Source: Episyrphus balteatus
Taxonomy: Eukaryota > Arthropoda > Insecta > Diptera > Syrphidae
Direction of reading: 5' to 3'
Assembly (NCBI RefSeq): GCF_945859705.1
Contig: NC_079135.1
Span: forward strand, 78,500,253-78,564,252
DNA: 64,000 bases
Shown here: positions 59,749 to 64,000 of the stretch, piece by piece
Position numbering within the stretch: the stretch's first letter is position 1
Layout: every line of letters starts with the position of its first letter
Notes under the pieces: generated by a model
Told to the model about the DNA's origin: nothing
The model's database searches: none
The model's input: only the letters and a program-made list of their open reading frames with translations
Made by a program: the position numbers and the translations under genes

Positions 59749-60409
59749 TAATTTTGTGATCGGAAAATGAATTTGAAAATGTTCACTTTTTGACTTTTTG
59801 CAAAAAGTGGCCTTAATCTCGAGGGTACTACTTTTTATACAGATTGTATTGAGCTTGCTTCAGAATTTAATTGCTTAAATCAATACTTGCAAGTAAAAAA
59901 TCAAAATGGCTAGCTTCAAACGCTTTTATACCATAAAAGAACGCCACAACTAATGTTGACGGTTATGGTCTTGAAATGTAGCTAAGAATATTATACAAAT
60001 GATTTTTAGTTAAAAAATGTTTGCATCCATCATGGATGTAATGGCTAACCACTACGGAGTTAACAAAAAAACAAACAAAAAAAACTAAAGCAACATTTTT
60101 GACAGACAGCTACCAAAGGGTATGTACAGTGGTGCCAAATATGCCGATGTCGTTTTTTTGTGCAAAATCTACATAGATAAACAAAAAAACACACCATGAA
60201 TAAAATAAATAATGAAAAAATATGGAACAGAGTGCCACAGGGTGTAGAATAGGAGAACCGAAATTTGGATCACGAATCGTAATCCTGATGAATAGCAAGA
60301 TCTCATGTTGTTGTTGTAAAAGATGTTATTAAAATGATCTATATGGATCAATTCAGTTAATAAAAACGGCTAATATTCAGCTGTGAAGTGTGCCAAGTTT
60401 ATATGTCAC

Positions 60410-60673
60410 CCCTTCAAGCAAACAAGTCCGACCTCGGTCCGAATCCGCTCCGCCTGAGACCTCGACTACGAAACGGGTCCCACGACGACTCAAATTATTA
60501 TGGAAATTATAATAACCGCTGAGCCGATTTTATATGTATTGGTTTTTTTACCACGATTCTTCCCTCGAATTTGTGTTCATTCACAAAAAGTTGCAAGTGT
60601 GTGAGTACAACCCCGTTTTTCTCGTTTTGAGGTCGGACCGTCTTTTCTGAACTCAGTTTTCTTGCTTGAAGGG
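60410..60673. mobile_element. MITE in the upstream region of the p24 (opm) gene
   Basis: CCCTTCAAGCA and TGCTTGAAGGG are the inverted ends, and GTCCGACCTCGGTCCGA pairs partly with GAGGTCGGACCG. GC content is higher than the flanks. It ends 120 bp before the ATG of the p24 gene and may overlap its promoter. Confidence 0.7.
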
Positions 60674-60792
60674 ACTGAATGGCACCATTTCACAATTTCC
60701 TGTGAACACTTCCATTTATTTCTCGCTACTCGCTACTTTTTGACATTTCCAAAAAATATTCCGAACAGAGGAAAAAACGAACCCCTATCGAA

Positions 60793-61563
60793 ATGGCTTG
60801 GGTAATGCAAATATTTATATTTATTTAATTAAAAAAAAAACCAAATCTTAATAAAAAATAATATTAGTTTTCCAGAATACAAATCGTTCTTTTATTCGCC
60901 ATTGTAACTTTAACCCGATCCAATGCCTACGACAAAGAAATGACCATCAATGTAGAAGCCGGAAGGCAAGATTGCTTTTTTCATCATGTTAAAACCGGCG
61001 AAGTAATCGACATTGATTATCAAGTCATCGACGGAGGTCATGGTGACTTGGACATCAGTTTCTCCTTATCAGAACCCATTGGATTGATAATTGTTTCTGA
61101 TTATAAAAAATCTGAAAATATTCATCGTTACGAAGCGAAAAAAGACGGAGATTATCGTTTTTGTTTTGACAATAGTTTCAGTTCATTTAACCGCAAAACT
61201 GTCTTTTTTGAATTGGTTGTGGAAAAAGAAGGCGACAACAATGGAGACAATGGCCAATGGCATGATATACTCGAAGGACTTTCACCAGAGGAATTCTACG
61301 AAATGAAAGTACAAGATATTATGGACTACATTGGACGCATTCGAATGCACATTGTTAAGGCTCGTCAACTCCAAGATGTATTGCGATCCAATGAGGCCAG
61401 AGATCGTAATATTGCCGAGCAAAACTACTTCAAGGTGAATTTTTGGTCATTCTTCCAGATTTGTGCCATGTTATTGGTTGGAGGTTTGCAAGTTATCATG
61501 GTAAGAAGTATCTTCGAAACAGACTCGAAATTAAAAAAATTCTGGCACAAAATGGGTCTATAA
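60793..61563 (+). CDS. opm: p24/TMED cargo receptor, TMED1/5 type (opossum-like)
   Basis: p24 proteins cycle between ER and Golgi and help load cargo into COPII and COPI vesicles. Two exons: 60793-60801 (three codons) and 60868-61563, giving 234 residues. The frame decides the acceptor: ATTAG before TTTTCC keeps the signal peptide (MAWFSRIQIVLLFAIV) in frame, whereas the later TTCCAG does not. Mature protein: GOLD domain with Cys39 and Cys102 (QDCFFHH, YRFCF), a helical stalk (residues about 140-185), a membrane helix with FFQICAMLLVGGLQVIM (about 195-215) and a cytosolic tail RSIFETDSKLKKFWHKMGL. It reads straight through the point where the upstream duplicate splices away. Convergent with NOP53, 232 bp between stops. 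The orthologue name is from family resemblance. Confidence 0.9.
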
Positions 61564-61795
61564 AAAAAGAAAGTAAATCTTTCTAAACATAAACAATGCG
61601 CTCGATATAGTTTTTGTTTTATTGTTTTCAACCAAAGAACCATCTTCACTGATCATCACAATCTCTTGTTGCCATTAATATTTTTTTTTCTAAGATTAAA
61701 CACAACGAGTCTTATAGTAAATATTTTTATTCATTATTTCGTAAAAATAAAATAAAATCCATAAAAAAAAAAATAAAACGAAACGCGAAAATTGA

Positions 61796-62150
61796 TTACT
61801 TTTTGTTTTTGTTTTTGAATATAGATACACCTGGTTCCTTGTGTGTATTGCGTGTGAATCGCTTGATCTTTCTTGGTTTCCTCTTTCCGACATCTACACT
61901 TGTTGGTAAGATGTTGCGCTTTTGGAAGTTCTTGAAGCGATCCACTAAGAGACTAGACTGCACTTTGACATTTCGTAAATTGCCTGCCAGTTCATTGGGC
62001 ATTTCGATATCTACATCGGGTTCTTTGAACTTTAAACGTCCAAGACGTTTGGGTTCTGATTTCTTCTTCTTTTCAACAAGTTTACGGTGTTTTTTCAGTT
62101 GATTAAGCTGCTCCGCTTCTTCTTCCACTTCAATCTTTAGTTTTTTAATT
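61796..62150 (-). CDS. NOP53: NOP53 (GLTSCR2-type) ribosome-assembly factor, last exon (partial)
   Basis: NOP53 is a nucleolar factor that recruits the exosome helicase for 7S/5.8S rRNA processing in 60S assembly. The terminal exon follows an acceptor (TTTTCCTCCCAG) and encodes 117 residues: a Glu/Lys coiled part (EEEAEQLNQLKKHRKLVEKK), PKRLGRLKFKEPDVDIEMPN, ELAGNLRNVK, LLVDRFKNFQKRNILP and a basic tail. The 'LGR.K....D......EL...LR.LK.....L.DRFK..Q.RN' line is the family's C-terminal signature. The remaining, N-terminal exons must lie beyond the right edge or in the unresolved part to 64000; I could not find them. Confidence 0.88.
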
Positions 62151-62228
62151 CTGGGAGGAAAACGCGAGAAATTAGGTTAAAAAAAAAATCACCAGAATAT
62201 TTGATATCTACAAGTTTTCTTCACATAA

Positions 62229-62348
62229 ATGGAACTAACACAAAAAGAAGTTGAAAATCAAAAACCCATAGGTAAGTTAATAGAAGAATGCTACTAATGA
62301 AAATTAAAGAAAAATTCCTCTCCAGAATCTAATGCAAAAGAGAAATAG
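62229..62348 (+). CDS. Tiny spliced frame of 21 codons, doubtful
   Basis: ATG at 62229 opens MELTQKEVENQKPI, then a strong donor (ATAG/GTAAGT at 62272), an acceptor CCTCTCCAG (62325) and ESNAKEK followed by TAG. Splice signals are good and phases agree, but the product is very small and no relative is known. It lies opposite the NOP53 intron. Confidence 0.25.
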
Positions 62349-62798
62349 TTGATATCAATATTTTCTAAGATAATTCTAAAATTGAAGTGCTCATAAACCA
62401 GAAGGTCACTGTATAGGGCAAAAGCAAGAACATGGAGAAGAGCGAATGAAAGCTGGGTTGCTTTGAATTAAAGATTTTTCCTTTAATCTTCAAATCAGTT
62501 TCCATCAGTTAAGAGTGGAAAATTCCACAACGAGGTACACAGGCTTTATTGCTACATCGGCATAGTCAAAAAGGTGAAAATACAGAGGCATAAATGTTAA
62601 CGACATGTGAAACGTATGCCTAAAGAGTCTTCATATCCAACTGCGATGGACAACCTGGAATGCTCCTTCGCGGTCGAGCGCTCAAGTGAATAACAAACCT
62701 CAACCAATTTGAAGTGCACAACTGACGAGATCATTTCGGTTCTTCATGTGAACGAAATTCTTTTACGGCTCGGTTATGTTATTCTTCTTGTGCCTATA
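62349..62798. other. Probable NOP53 intron sequence
   Basis: No exon of NOP53 could be recognised on the minus strand here, and no other gene. Confidence 0.35.
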
Positions 62799-63553
62799 CA
62801 GGGTGTCCCAAAAAAAACGTCGAAACGAAAACGGTAGATAGGCTAGGTGATAACTGTTATCAGAAAATAATAAAAAAAATCGGAACCATATATTTTGGGA
62901 GTTATAGACATTCGAAAAAAAATCGAAAAAATGGTCACCCTGCAACGGTCTTTCATGTGCCGTGACTACAATCTTAACTTTTCTCAATGTTTTCTTTTGC
63001 TACGGAACAGTTCTAACAAAAACAAATACAACGATTTTTTTGACACAACAACCAAAGTTAACTATATTTAATAAAAGAACGGACCACAGGGCTCACAAAA
63101 ATGTTAACTCAGCCGCATCAGTTTTAAAGCAAATATCACTTTTTTGCCTAACTATGTAGTCAAAAACTTTACATGACCCTAATTCAATGAACCGTAGTGT
63201 AATATACCTTAAAAATTGGCGTGTTCAATTTCCTTTTCAAAATGGTATAACATTGTTGAGAATATTCCATAAATAATGGAAATAAAAATTTTTTTCTTAA
63301 GAAATCCGACTTTTTTTATTAGGTAATTTTTCCATATTATTTAATTTTTGTACAGTGCTGATTTTTAAAAAATAAACAAGCTTAAATAATACTCTAGAGG
63401 TAATAGTTGGTAGACTACGTTTTAGCATGAGTTTTTGAATGAAAATAGTAGAAAAACCTATTATTTCGGTCTTTTGACCGGAAATGCACTTGTTAGCAGT
63501 GATAACCTACCCTATCTACCGTTTTCGTTTCGACGTTGAATTTTGGAACACCC
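62799..63553. mobile_element. MITE family A, copy 2
   Basis: CAGGGTGTCCCAAAAAAAAC at the left and AACACCCTATA at the right, next to TA. Shares with 48502-49214 the segments CGTCGAAACGAAAACGGTAG, TATTTTGGGAGTTAT, TCATGTGCCGTGACTACAA and TTTCCATATTATTTAATTTT. The right terminus is more eroded than in copy 1. Confidence 0.85.
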
Positions 63554-64000
63554 TATATATTGGCTTAAAATTTACATCCTTCTAATCGAAATCATAATTA
63601 TAGGTTAAAGTTCGGACAGACGATTACCTCTGTTTGAGATGACATCAAGGCCCAATTCCACCTTTATAAATAACCTTTTAAAAATATTCATGTGAAGGAA
63701 CAAGTTATAATTTCATAGAAAATTTCTTCGAGTTCATCGGAACAACTTATGACCAATTCCATCAGAACGTCTCCAAGATACTCCCGACAGAATTCAATCA
63801 AAGAAGGGATGGTCGTCAATCTCTATTGATGATCTAACTGGCAATGAATAAAGATACTCATCCAGAACTTTAAATGTGCATAACTTCAGAGTGGCTATAA
63901 CCAATTCTAAGAAGAAAAGCCAAGAACAATTCCGCGTTCCTTACATATCCTAACCTAACCAACTAACTGAACTAACCTAAGGTACTAACCGAACCTACTA
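63554..64000. other. Unresolved right edge
   Basis: Less AT-rich than most of the window, but no exon could be assigned. Ends in a stretch with TAACCTAACC-like words. Confidence 0.3.

Noticed and set aside
63656..63812. Minus-strand open stretch reading IEFCREYLGDVLMEL
   Set aside because: About 45 codons, no splice sites or known motif; not acceptable as a NOP53 exon.
63945..64000. CCTAACC-like words at the right edge as telomeric repeat
   Set aside because: Irregular and too short; not a true TTAGG array.
1..64000. CRISPR arrays, bacterial operons, riboswitches
   Set aside because: Spliced eukaryotic genes throughout; the repeated words belong to MITEs and microsatellites, without regular spacers.

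Overview
The window is AT-rich insect nuclear DNA, most likely from a fly (Diptera). Spliced genes carry short GT-AG introns, and the recognisable proteins are eukaryotic housekeeping proteins of insect type. The gaps and large introns are filled with inverted-repeat DNA transposons, fold-back elements and decayed retrotransposons. There is no operon structure, CRISPR array or bacterial signal. The species cannot be named from sequence alone.

Layout. 0-4 kb: a possible last exon of an unknown plus-strand gene (313-406), then Nob1 on the minus strand (2238-3783), the 18S rRNA-processing nuclease. 4-25.8 kb: a repeat-rich stretch with a pogo-like transposon relic (9844-10591), several MITEs, a 27-bp minimal mobile unit (12682-12708), a Helitron helicase relic (about 19.7 kb), a 1.7-kb fold-back element (21027-22717), and a few orphan exon-like pieces. 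25.9-35.2 kb: a plus-strand gene for a single-pass Ig/FN3 membrane protein with two candidate 3' ends. 37.8-40.8 kb: a non-LTR retrotransposon with an intact EN-RT reading frame and poly(A) tail. 43.8-52.3 kb: a DPY19-type protein C-mannosyltransferase on the minus strand, nine exons, reconstructed to 842 codons without a frame break. 52.5-56.9 kb: nested transposons, including one (55054-56337) carrying broken tail-to-tail pieces of Ciao1 and Ercc1. 56.9-61.6 kb: two tandem p24/TMED genes. The second (60793-61563) is ordinary; the first (56915-58539) appears spliced in frame to an exon encoding a SAP-like motif. 61.8-62.2 kb: last exon of NOP53 on the minus strand, convergent with the p24 gene, continuing off the right edge.

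The host genes serve ribosome assembly (Nob1, NOP53) and the secretory pathway (DPY19 C-mannosylation in the ER, p24 cargo receptors cycling between ER and Golgi, an Ig/FN3 surface protein). They do not form a single system. The most unusual items are the p24-SAP chimera, the transposon with captured host gene pieces, and a MITE family with 9-bp target duplications that has landed in the leader of the chimeric gene.
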